Assembly (NCBI GenBank): GCA_003218345.1
Contig: QHNF01000074.1
Location: forward strand, 1 to 5,053
Direction of reading: 5' to 3'
DNA from: Verrucomicrobiota bacterium
Lineage (GTDB): Bacteria > Verrucomicrobiota > Verrucomicrobiia > Chthoniobacterales > UBA10450
Length of the DNA: 5,053 bases
This document shows, piece after piece, positions 1 through 5,053 of this stretch (its first letter is position 1; every line of letters starts with the position of its first letter). Under the pieces are notes generated by a model. The model did not search any database. It had not been told where the DNA came from and saw only the letters and a program-made list of their open reading frames with translations. Made by a program: the position numbers and the translations under genes.

Positions 1-60
1 ATGCCCGAAGGTCACGGCTTCGAGCCAGCGGTAATGTCTGGCGATGCGATCGAAGCTCAC
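1..60 (-). CDS. Putative class I SAM-dependent methyltransferase, N-terminal 20 codons only (runs off the window)
   Basis: The last G of the penultimate codon of the UbiA-like gene and its TGA stop form a GTGA overlap. Reading from that GTG (60-58) gives an uninterrupted frame to position 1: MSFDRIARHYRWLEAVTFGH. The pattern S-F-D-x-I-A-x-H-Y-x-W-L-E resembles the start of small SAM-dependent methyltransferases, where an F-D-x-x-A-x-x-Y segment precedes the Rossmann fold. The SAM-binding glycine motif would lie beyond the edge, so the family call rests on the N-terminus alone. An in-frame GTG at 78-76 is an alternative start, but the 4-nt overlap and the protein resemblance favour position 60. 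Coupling to the UbiA-like gene suggests that both act on the same lipid or quinone-like product, which is an inference. Confidence 0.55.
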   Translation of the reverse strand, partial: MSFDRIARHYRWLEAVTFGH

Positions 61-953
61 AAAACTAATTCGGCGCACAAGAACGCGACTGGCGTGAGAA
101 GAACCAAATCGGCCAGCGCAGTGCGTTCGTCATGTTGGATCGATACGAAGTGAAGGATGGCAAGAAGCGTCGCACTCGCAGAAAGACATATCGCGACGGG
201 GAACAACCGATGGCCTGCAAACGCGAGCAACAGAGCCGCTGCCGCCAGGACAATGCAAAAAATGCGCACCGAAAAGCCCAGCCCTGGCCATCGCGTAGCG
301 ATCGAATGTTTTCCTTGAATGCGATCGAGGTCGCGTTCCCACACAGCGATGCTCATGCAATTGAGCGAGCAGAGCGCAGCAAAGAACATCACTGGAGCCG
401 TCACAGTCGATCTTTCCATAGTCGGTGTCGCGACTGATAACTTCGGGAGCAGGACGAGCAGTGTGCCTGCAGTAAACAAAAATCCGACGGTGATTTCCTT
501 AAGCGGGACTGTATCCCACAGCTGACTGACCGCGTAATTAAACGCCAGATATATGAGTGCGATGCTGCTTAGGCATGCGCCGGCGAGCAAAAGATTGCGG
601 TCGAGGCCCGATAGAACAATTACGGTGTCAAGCGGCGCGATAACTGGAATCAGCCCGATCCATATTCTTTTATGGCGTAAACAGAACTGTTGTCGCAGCG
701 ATTTTGCAGAACGGTGTTGGAGAGAAAGCGAATCGGCCAGTCGATCGATCAAATAAATTAACCAAGCAGCAAGAAACAGCGCGACACGTGCCGAAGCGGA
801 CACGACTATGTGGAAAGAACGGGCAAAAAGCCATTGCCAGGCGACGGCTACGAGAGGGGCGTCAAGACATGCTACATTCAACCAGACCAATGGTCTCCGT
901 GTGATGCTGATTGCGCGAATAACACTGGATATGACAATTTGATGACCGTTCAA
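57..953 (-). CDS. UbiA-like prenyltransferase family membrane protein
   Basis: This 298-residue protein is very hydrophobic, with about eight or nine membrane segments (roughly residues 24-45, 55-70, 97-117, 121-141, 155-171, 185-204, 229-247, 251-271 and 281-298). Two polar motifs sit where UbiA enzymes bind prenyl diphosphate through magnesium. The first is YLIDRLAD (67-74), giving D70xxxD74. The second is ERDLDRIQGK (206-215), matching the second Asp-rich motif of the family. K152-E153 followed by a glycine-containing helix also resembles the conserved UbiA segment between them. The first motif lacks the usual leading Asn-Asp, so catalytic activity is likely but unproven and the substrate is unknown. 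The start is a TTG (953-951), the first start-type codon after an in-frame TGA four codons upstream, with no clear Shine-Dalgarno. A later TTG at Leu25 would remove the N-terminus but keep all motifs. The stop overlaps the downstream methyltransferase-like gene by 4 nt. Confidence 0.78.
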   Translation of the reverse strand: MNGHQIVISSVIRAISITRRPLVWLNVACLDAPLVAVAWQWLFARSFHIVVSASARVALFLAAWLIYLIDRLADSLSLQHRSAKSLRQQFCLRHKRIWIGLIPVIAPLDTVIVLSGLDRNLLLAGACLSSIALIYLAFNYAVSQLWDTVPLKEITVGFLFTAGTLLVLLPKLSVATPTMERSTVTAPVMFFAALCSLNCMSIAVWERDLDRIQGKHSIATRWPGLGFSVRIFCIVLAAAALLLAFAGHRLFPVAICLSASATLLAILHFVSIQHDERTALADLVLLTPVAFLCAELVL

Positions 954-1046
954 ATTTTCGCTTCAATTCCGGCCGGCTGACCGGATCGCCTTTACGGTGG
1001 CGAAAAGATAGCTGCCGCTGCAGATATGAGGACACGTTCGATCCTG

Positions 1047-1112
1047 ATATCACGCGCTGATATTTCGGGTCCAACGTTGGCTTACTGGCTTCGCGCGCCG
1101 GATTTGCCCGGC
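1047..1112. promoter_or_regulatory. Cluster of short palindromes upstream of the UbiA-like gene
   Basis: In the 227-bp gap between the SpoIIAA-like gene and the UbiA-like gene, three dyad symmetries lie within 66 bp. ATATCA and TGATAT are separated by 5 bp (1047-1063). CCAACGTTGG is a perfect 10-bp palindrome (1071-1080). GCCGG and CCGGC flank a 6-nt loop (1097-1112). A further possible stem, TCGCC with GGCGA, is at 986-1003. These could be operator half-sites or 5' leader hairpins for the UbiA-like transcript. Short palindromes also occur by chance, no -10/-35 pair is convincing, and no known regulator motif is recognised. The rest of the gap shows nothing else I can support. Confidence 0.25.
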
Positions 1113-1180
1113 CCTAGTGGCTGACAAATTTGAATTGCCGAATTATTCAAGGTCACATTTCGTTCCAACATGAAGTGTTC

Positions 1181-1525
1181 CTAATACTGATCGGCCTCCG
1201 CTCTTCGCGAAGAATCGAAATAACGCACGTCCGCTTCCACAAACCAGAATGCAATCTTCGTCATCCAGTCCTGCCATTTTTTTTCGCCCACCATCGCGAT
1301 TCGTTCCACTTGCTCTGCGTGTTTCAAGTCAAAGCGGAGATCATCCCACGCAGCATGAGGCTCCCAACCATGAAAGCCGTGCATAACAAAAAGCCGGCGC
1401 ATTTTGCGATGTCTCGCAATCATGGCTCTCCAACTTGGAACCAGCTCCTCGTAATCTCCCTGGGTTAGCTTGCCGCTCACCTCGACTGTAACAAGGTTTC
1501 CTTCGCTCGGAATGATCTTGTGCAT
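1181..1525 (-). CDS. SpoIIAA-like (STAS/SEC14-type) domain protein
   Basis: This 114-residue soluble protein consists of one SpoIIAA-like domain (the PF11964 type). Recognisable landmarks in order are the first strand and V-S-G-K-L turn (residues 12-20), followed by DYEELVP. FHGW is at 51-54, and W60-D-D-L-R-F-D-L-K-H69 is the most characteristic helix of the family. RIAMVGEKKWQDW is at 75-87 and VRYFD at 100-104. Family members are usually about 115-125 residues, so this one is complete. STAS-fold proteins act as anti-anti-sigma factors or bind nucleotides or lipids, but the function of this branch is poorly known, and I see no partner kinase or sigma factor nearby. The start is ATG (1525-1523) with only a weak purine stretch upstream. 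It is separated from lptB by about 240 bp carrying a repeat and is probably its own transcription unit. Confidence 0.87.
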   Translation of the reverse strand: MHKIIPSEGNLVTVEVSGKLTQGDYEELVPSWRAMIARHRKMRRLFVMHGFHGWEPHAAWDDLRFDLKHAEQVERIAMVGEKKWQDWMTKIAFWFVEADVRYFDSSRRAEADQY

Positions 1526-1593
1526 TTACGGAACTGTTCGGCGCACCTGCGCCAATTAAGCTTTGCAATTGTAGATAAACCAGGATGTCTCTC

Positions 1594-1761
1594 GCGAATG
1601 ACGAGATCCGAATGATAAATGACGAATTAAATCTCAAGCTCGAATGAAGAAGTCCCGCCAGTGGCTTTCAAAAAGTCAGGCAGGCTAAGCCCAGGCGCAA
1701 TCTACCAGTGACCTCGGTTTTCGTCATTCGTTCGTGCGTGGTCATTCGGTATTCGTCATTT
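1594..1761. repeat. Degenerate AATGACGA-type inverted repeat between the SpoIIAA-like gene and lptB
   Basis: Two clusters of the same word in opposite orientation flank about 80 bp of unrelated DNA. The left cluster (about 1594-1640) contains GAATGACGA (1596-1604), CGAATGA (1609-1615), AATGACGAA (1618-1626) and CGAATGAAG. The right cluster (1721-1761) contains TCGTCATTCG (1721-1730), TCATTCG (1742-1748) and ATTCGTCATT (1751-1760). Positions 1596-1615 match the reverse complement of 1742-1761 at 16 of 20 positions. The right end stops 6 bp short of the lptB stop codon. No ORF with coding character lies inside. It resembles a non-autonomous, palindromic intergenic repeat. A role as an mRNA 3' structure for the lpt operon is possible but only inferred. 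Confidence 0.6.
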
Positions 1762-1767
1762 TGGGCA

Positions 1768-2553
1768 TCACATCTTAAATCGTTCGCCCAGATAAAGCTG
1801 ACGGCTGATTGGATCGTTAATCAGAAAATCTTTCGTGCCTTCGCTTTCGACACGGCCTTCGAAAATTAAATACGCGCGATCCACGATCGACAAGGTCTCG
1901 CGCACATTGTGATCGGTGATCATGATGGCGAGACCCGATTTGCGCAGGTTTACGATGATTTGTTGCACATCATAAACGGCAATGGGATCGACGCCGCTGA
2001 ACGGCTCATCGAGCATCAACAACTTGGGTTGTGTTACCAGCGAACGCGCGATGGTTAAGCGCCGTTTCTCACCACCGCTCAGAGTAAGCGCGGTGTTTTT
2101 CGCGATTCGCTCGATCCCGAACTGGTGCAGCAGTTGATCGCAACGATTCCGGCGCTCCGTCTTGCTCATGGGGAGCGTTTCCAATATTGCCATGATATTC
2201 TGTTCCACGGTCATCTTGCGAAAAATCGATTCTTCCTGCGGCAAATACCCCATGCCAAGCCGCGCGCGTTTGTACATCGGATAGTTGGTAACGTCGGTAT
2301 CCGAAAAAATCACGCGACCGCTGTTCGGCCTGACGAGACCAACGATCATGTAAAAGCTTGTCGTTTTACCTGCGCCGTTCGGGCCGAGCAGTCCCACAAT
2401 TTCGCTGGCGCCAACATGCATGTTGATCCCGTCCACTACCGCCCTGCCACCGTAAATCTTCACGAGTTGATCCGTGCTGAGGACAGTCTCCTTCTTTGTC
2501 GCAGGCGGCACGGCGATTTTCGGAACCGAGACAGGCGCAGTTTGGCTGATCAT
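1768..2553 (-). CDS. lptB: LptB, lipopolysaccharide export ABC transporter ATPase
   Basis: LptB is the cytoplasmic ATPase of the LptB2FGC complex. It drives extraction of LPS from the inner membrane onto the LptC-LptA bridge. The 261-residue protein has all nucleotide-binding motifs: Walker A GPNGAGKTT (57-65), Q-loop at Q106 in YLPQEESIFRKMTVEQNI, signature LSGGEKRR (158-165), Walker B LLMLDEP (178-184) with catalytic E183, D-loop GVDP (187-190) and H-loop H215 in TDHNVRETL. The segment after the Q-loop, and YLGERFKM at the end, are typical of LptB rather than of amino-acid or urea transporters. Compared with the usual length of about 240, there is an extra N-terminal arm of about 24 residues (rich in Pro, Val and Lys) before the first strand. 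The ATG (2553-2551) overlaps the lptA stop as ATGA, which supports this start and translational coupling. lptF and lptG are not in the window. Confidence 0.97.
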   Translation of the reverse strand: MISQTAPVSVPKIAVPPATKKETVLSTDQLVKIYGGRAVVDGINMHVGASEIVGLLGPNGAGKTTSFYMIVGLVRPNSGRVIFSDTDVTNYPMYKRARLGMGYLPQEESIFRKMTVEQNIMAILETLPMSKTERRNRCDQLLHQFGIERIAKNTALTLSGGEKRRLTIARSLVTQPKLLMLDEPFSGVDPIAVYDVQQIIVNLRKSGLAIMITDHNVRETLSIVDRAYLIFEGRVESEGTKDFLINDPISRQLYLGERFKM

Positions 2554-3236
2554 GGTTTCGGCAAAGGCGGGGCCGGCGAGACCTGCACGGGAGCGGTCTG
2601 GGAAGAGGTCGCTTTGCCCTTCTTTTCCTCCTTTGGCTCTTGACGAATCTCGGTGCGGCTCGGGCCGTGCGTCGTTAATTGGCTGTTCTGGTTAATGACC
2701 ATAACTGTATCAGGGCTGGTCGCCACGTGCATATTCGGTCCCTCTTGCACACGCGGCGTTCCCCTCAATTCAACATCTCCAGTTGCAGCTGTATAGGTCG
2801 CTTTATCTGATCGACCAACAGCGCGCGTCGGTGGTCCTCCATTCGGATCAGGCCGATCGCGTACCAGTCCAACGTTCCCTTCGGCGATGGCTTTCTCCAA
2901 ACCCTGATTTTGTCCCTTTGTAATGAACACTGTTAATTTGTCAGATTGAAGATTAAACCGCGGATCTGTGACCTTCACTCGGCCGCTAAAGATGCCCATG
3001 TTCTTGGTTGAATCAAAAAATGCCTCGTCTGAATAGATTTCCGTAGTGGTCGGTTCATTGGATTGTAAACCCGTGCCAAATACGTTTGTGCCAGAAGATT
3101 TATTTTCTTTCTCAGGTCTTGGTTTCTCCGCTTTCTTCGCCGGTACGGCAGACCCCGCTGGTGCGGCGGCAATCTGTCCCTGCAAGCACGTCACCGCCGC
3201 AAAGGCCAAAAACAGTACCAATGCCGGCAATTTCAC
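2550..3236 (-). CDS. lptA: LptA/OstA-family periplasmic LPS-transport protein
   Basis: This 228-residue secreted protein starts with a short basic N-terminus and a hydrophobic signal segment (about 4-25). A Lys/Glu/Pro-rich linker (33-48) follows. The OstA/LptA beta-jellyroll region spans about 64-185, with IYSDEAFFD (67-75), FSGRVKVTDPRFNLQSDKL (83-101), AEGNV (118-122) and a second repeat ATYTAATGDVELRGTPRV (146-163). These alternating strands are what the LptA family uses to hold LPS acyl chains and stack into the periplasmic bridge. The tail (194-228) is hydrophilic, with a KEEKKGK stretch and a proline-rich end, and looks disordered; it makes the protein longer than the roughly 185 residues of enterobacterial LptA. 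The start is GTG (3236-3234), overlapping the lptC stop as GTGA. The weak A-V-T-C17 sequence does not make a good lipobox, so a soluble periplasmic protein is more likely than a lipoprotein. Confidence 0.88.
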   Translation of the reverse strand: MKLPALVLFLAFAAVTCLQGQIAAAPAGSAVPAKKAEKPRPEKENKSSGTNVFGTGLQSNEPTTTEIYSDEAFFDSTKNMGIFSGRVKVTDPRFNLQSDKLTVFITKGQNQGLEKAIAEGNVGLVRDRPDPNGGPPTRAVGRSDKATYTAATGDVELRGTPRVQEGPNMHVATSPDTVMVINQNSQLTTHGPSRTEIRQEPKEEKKGKATSSQTAPVQVSPAPPLPKP

Positions 3237-3796
3237 TCGTTGGTAGTGGGTTTCGCCGTCAGATGCGATTGGCCAGTGATCACCATTTTTACATTCCCGA
3301 TCAATCGTCCGGTTCTCGTGTTGGTGTCGAACTGTACTGAATCACCCGCAATGTTGAAATCCGAGCGCTGGATCGTCGTGCGCTCCTGCGAGCTTAGGAT
3401 CCGGGTTTTCAAGTCAAGGACGGACGTCCGCATGTCGATTCGCAGATCAGGCTGACTCTCCGGGGTGTAGGTGGTAATTTTAAGATGTTGAAAGCCTACG
3501 TGTTCCTCGTCAATCCGGTGCGCCGTCCCCGCTTCAAATTTTCCCCGCAGATGACCTTCGCCATCAAAATCCGGCAACACAAGGCCTTTGGCTTCATGCC
3601 CGATCGGTAGTGGAATATTGGTCAAGTTCTGTTCGCCCGGAGACGCACTCGGCGTCGCGCTTGCGCGAGTCTTCTTTTTGTGACCCTTTGACTGACCGGA
3701 CACATGCGACGCCGCTATCAAAACGAACAGCGCAATCGATGTTAACCAAACCAGGCAGCTCCAGCATGCGGAGCAGCCGCTACGAAACGGCAGCAT
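3233..3796 (-). CDS. lptC: LptC-family LPS export protein
   Basis: This 187-residue protein is anchored by one N-terminal hydrophobic helix (about 12-31), followed by a basic and Ser/Pro-rich linker (36-56) and a periplasmic beta-rich domain (about 60-180). The segment IPLPIGHEAKGLVLPDFD, the strand-turn series from KITTYTPES to DLRIDMRTSVLDLKTR, and QFDTNTRTGRLIGNVKMVI (155-173) fit the LptC fold, which is structurally related to LptA. LptC receives LPS from LptB2FG and passes it to LptA. The sequence is divergent, so position between kdsA and lptA supports the call as much as the motifs do. Three cysteines (C8, C11, C14) just before the membrane helix are unusual. The ATG (3796-3794) lies inside the end of kdsA (17-nt overlap), with an AAAGG-like ribosome-binding sequence at a suitable distance. 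The 3' end overlaps lptA by 4 nt. Confidence 0.82.
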   Translation of the reverse strand: MLPFRSGCSACWSCLVWLTSIALFVLIAASHVSGQSKGHKKKTRASATPSASPGEQNLTNIPLPIGHEAKGLVLPDFDGEGHLRGKFEAGTAHRIDEEHVGFQHLKITTYTPESQPDLRIDMRTSVLDLKTRILSSQERTTIQRSDFNIAGDSVQFDTNTRTGRLIGNVKMVITGQSHLTAKPTTNE

Positions 3797-4598
3797 GAAT
3801 AGCCTTTAACATGCGTAAATGCTTCGGCAAATCCTTTAGCGGAATCTGATTTGGCCCATCCGATAAAGCGTGCGCCGGATTTTCGTGCACCTCCATAAAG
3901 ATTCCGTCACACCCGGCGGCCATCGCGGCCCTGGCTAGCACTGGTGCCAGAACGCCGTCACCCGACGTCGAATCTCCTGCCCCACCTGGCCGCTGCACAG
4001 AATGCGTCGCGTCAAAGATCACGCGATAGCCGGCTTCGCGCATCCAATAGAGTGAGCGCATATCAGCGACCAGGTTGTTATATCCCAATGTGGTGCCGCG
4101 CTCCGTGAAACAAAATTTTGTATTACCGAAGGCAATCAGTTTTTCGGCGATATTTCGCACGTCCCATGGCGCGAGAAACTGACCTTTTTTAACATTGATC
4201 GCGCGACCCGTTTCCGCGGCAGCGCGCAGCAGGTCGGTTTGCCGGCAGAGAAACGCCGGGATTTGCAACATGTCGATCTTTTCGCCGGCAATCTCGGCTT
4301 CAGCCGGCGAATGAACATCCGTTGTCACCGGCATTTTCAAGTCGCGCCCGATGGCCGAAAGGATCTCGCAGCCGTCTCGCACGTCAATTCCTCGAAAGGA
4401 GCGCACCGAGGTCCGATTGGCTTTGTCGTACGAAGCCTTGAAAATGAAATCAATATCTTCGGTCGCGCAGATTTCCGCGATCCTTTTTGCCATGCGCCAG
4501 ACAAACTTCTCCGATTCAATTACGCATGGTCCGAGAATGAATGCCGGGCGGTTGCCGCCAATTACAACTTTGCCAACCCGCAGTGGTTTTGCTTTCAC
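3780..4598 (-). CDS. kdsA: KdsA, 3-deoxy-8-phosphooctulonate (Kdo-8-P) synthase, metal-dependent type
   Basis: This enzyme condenses phosphoenolpyruvate with arabinose 5-phosphate to give Kdo-8-phosphate, committing carbon to the Kdo sugar of the LPS inner core. At 272 residues it is full length and carries the family motifs in order: GPCVIES (23-29), FKASYDKANRTS (53-64), TDVHS (93-97), QIPAFLCRQTDLL (112-124), NVKKGQF (135-141), ERG (166-168), FDATHSVQRPGG (195-206) and EVHENPAHALSDGPNQ (236-251). C25, H199, E236 and D247 have the same spacing (174, 37 and 11) as the Cys/His/Glu/Asp metal ligands known in Aquifex aeolicus KdsA; the metal-independent E. coli type has Asn instead of this Cys. 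The start is GTG (4598-4596); an in-frame TAA four codons upstream excludes any ATG/GTG/TTG start further out. There is no clear Shine-Dalgarno. It is first in the kdsA-lptCAB block and overlaps lptC by 17 nt. Confidence 0.97.
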   Translation of the reverse strand: MKAKPLRVGKVVIGGNRPAFILGPCVIESEKFVWRMAKRIAEICATEDIDFIFKASYDKANRTSVRSFRGIDVRDGCEILSAIGRDLKMPVTTDVHSPAEAEIAGEKIDMLQIPAFLCRQTDLLRAAAETGRAINVKKGQFLAPWDVRNIAEKLIAFGNTKFCFTERGTTLGYNNLVADMRSLYWMREAGYRVIFDATHSVQRPGGAGDSTSGDGVLAPVLARAAMAAGCDGIFMEVHENPAHALSDGPNQIPLKDLPKHLRMLKAIHAAVS

Positions 4599-4618
4599 GC
4601 TGATGATTTAATCAAGTT

Positions 4619-4732
4619 GTCATCCCGAGCCGCGGAGACGGCGAGGAACCTCCCATTCGCACGCAACATTACTCAAACTACAGAGTGTCACCAATCCCCA
4701 AGTGAGAGGTTCCTCGCTCCGCTCGGGATGAC
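4619..4732. repeat. 114-bp imperfect inverted repeat (REP/MITE-like) upstream of kdsA
   Basis: The left arm (4619-4652) and right arm (4706-4732) are reverse complements at their outer 12 bp (GTCATCCCGAGC) and inner 12 bp (GCGAGGAACCTC). They differ only in the middle, where the left arm has 10 bp and the right arm 3 bp. The longer left arm can form its own small stem, GCCG with CGGC. The 53-bp centre has no coding character. The arms would fold into a long stem in RNA or single-stranded DNA. No target-site duplication is evident. The element fills 114 of the 154 bp between the upstream membrane-protein gene and kdsA, and its edge is 20 bp from the kdsA start. GTCATCCCGAGC-type palindromes are, to my recollection, common dispersed intergenic repeats in several soil phyla, but copy number here cannot be judged from one window. 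Confidence 0.82.
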
Positions 4733-4752
4733 GGCTGCTCTTGCTTAGTGAT

Positions 4753-5053
4753 TTATTGGCGGTGCCTAACGAGATCGAAAACGGCAAATGGCGCGTACAA
4801 TCCCAGGAAAAAGAGCAACGCGACTCCATGCAATTCCAAGAGATAAAACGGCCGCGAATCGGAGAGAAAACTCAAAATGGAAAATGCTTCGGGTTTATGC
4901 AGCAGAAATCCGTAGTTAAAACCCGTCAGCTCGTCGGCAATAAGTGTAACCACAAAATAGAATTCCGACCACAGAAACACGCGCACGATCGACATGGGAT
5001 ACGGCCGATATCGTCGAATTAACATTAGGAAAACGACGCCGATGATAATGCCG
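4753..5053 (-). CDS. TIGR02206/YwaF-family integral membrane protein, C-terminal part (start beyond the window)
   Basis: The frame is open from the TAA at 4755-4753 to the window edge. An internal ATG at 5025 is not the start, because the reading frame continues upstream through a hydrophobic stretch (GIIIGVVFL). The visible 99 residues contain parts of three hydrophobic segments and the loop TGFNYGFLLHKPEAFSILSF, followed by S-R-P-F-Y-L-L-E-L-H and a last membrane helix ending LYAPF. An N-Y-x-F-L-x-x-K-P loop followed by an aromatic-Y-x-L-x-L-E helix and a (Y/L)-x-P-F end is characteristic of the TIGR02206 (YwaF-like) family of roughly 230-residue proteins with about six or more membrane spans and no established function. 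It is co-directional with kdsA but separated from it by the 114-bp inverted repeat, so membership of the same transcript is uncertain. Confidence 0.72.
   Translation of the reverse strand, partial: GIIIGVVFLMLIRRYRPYPMSIVRVFLWSEFYFVVTLIADELTGFNYGFLLHKPEAFSILSFLSDSRPFYLLELHGVALLFFLGLYAPFAVFDLVRHRQ

Noticed and set aside
862..1074. 70-codon minus-strand frame overlapping the UbiA-like start
   Set aside because: It is polar, low in recognisable structure and overlaps the UbiA-like gene in another frame. It does not extend the UbiA-like protein, whose own frame has a TGA just upstream.
1091..1130. Words GGGCAAA and CGCGAAGCC on the minus strand, reminiscent of c-di-GMP-I riboswitch core elements
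   Set aside because: The hairpin that should separate these words is missing, and no second stem or tetraloop receptor can be drawn.
1664..1702. GGCTTAGCC followed by a T5 run on the minus strand downstream of lptB, as a possible intrinsic terminator
   Set aside because: The stem has only three firm base pairs plus wobbles, and the T run is about 8 nt away, so it is too weak to call.
2125..2643. 172-codon open frame on the plus strand opposite lptB and the end of lptA
   Set aside because: It lies antisense to strongly supported lptB coding sequence, its translation has no recognisable domain, and its composition is typical of an antisense shadow.
4606..4618. TGATTAAATCA palindrome on the minus strand just upstream of kdsA, resembling an FNR-type site
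   Set aside because: Half-site spacing is 3 rather than 4 and the sequence is AT-rich and short; there is no independent support.
4666..4694. TTGGTG ... TAATGT spaced 17 bp on the minus strand inside the repeat centre, as a possible kdsA promoter
   Set aside because: Only about half of the positions match consensus in each hexamer, which is expected by chance in this length of sequence.
4239..4748. 169-codon plus-strand open frame antisense to kdsA and running through the inverted repeat
   Set aside because: KdsA motifs on the other strand are unambiguous, and this frame reads through non-coding repeat DNA with no protein-like features.

Overview
The window looks like chromosomal DNA from a Gram-negative bacterium of moderate GC content. 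All seven genes I can support lie on the minus strand, so transcription runs from high to low coordinates. The gene content (Kdo-8-phosphate synthase plus Lpt lipopolysaccharide-export genes), the lack of clear Shine-Dalgarno sequences at most starts, the use of GTG and TTG starts, and two intergenic repeat types together suggest a soil Verrucomicrobiota, perhaps of the Chthoniobacterales type. That placement is inferred from general resemblance and was not tested.

Layout from the transcriptional upstream end: (i) 5053-4753, the C-terminal part of a membrane protein resembling the TIGR02206/YwaF family, running off the window edge. (ii) 4752-4599, a short intergenic gap mostly filled by a 114-bp imperfect inverted repeat (4619-4732). 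(iii) 4598-1768, a tight four-gene block kdsA-lptC-lptA-lptB, in which every gene overlaps the next (17, 4 and 4 nt). (iv) 1767-1526, a gap holding a second, AATGACGA-type inverted repeat next to the lptB stop. (v) 1525-1181, a small SpoIIAA-like (STAS/SEC14) protein. (vi) 1180-954, a gap with several short palindromes and no gene I can support. (vii) 953-57, a UbiA-like polytopic prenyltransferase homologue, translationally coupled by a GTGA overlap to (viii) 60-1, the first 20 codons of what looks like a SAM-dependent methyltransferase.

The kdsA-lptCAB block forms a functional unit. KdsA makes Kdo-8-phosphate, the precursor of the Kdo sugar that links lipid A to the core. LptB powers extraction of finished LPS from the inner membrane, and LptC and LptA form the periplasmic bridge carrying it to the outer membrane. 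LptF/LptG, LptD/LptE and the other Kdo enzymes are not in this window. The UbiA-like/methyltransferase pair could modify an isoprenoid or quinone-type lipid, but its substrate cannot be read from the sequence.

I see no CRISPR array, tRNA, rRNA, transposase gene or obvious phage module. Most of the window is ordinary housekeeping DNA. The points worth a second look are the two intergenic repeats, the coupled gene pair at the left edge and the metal-ligand set in KdsA.
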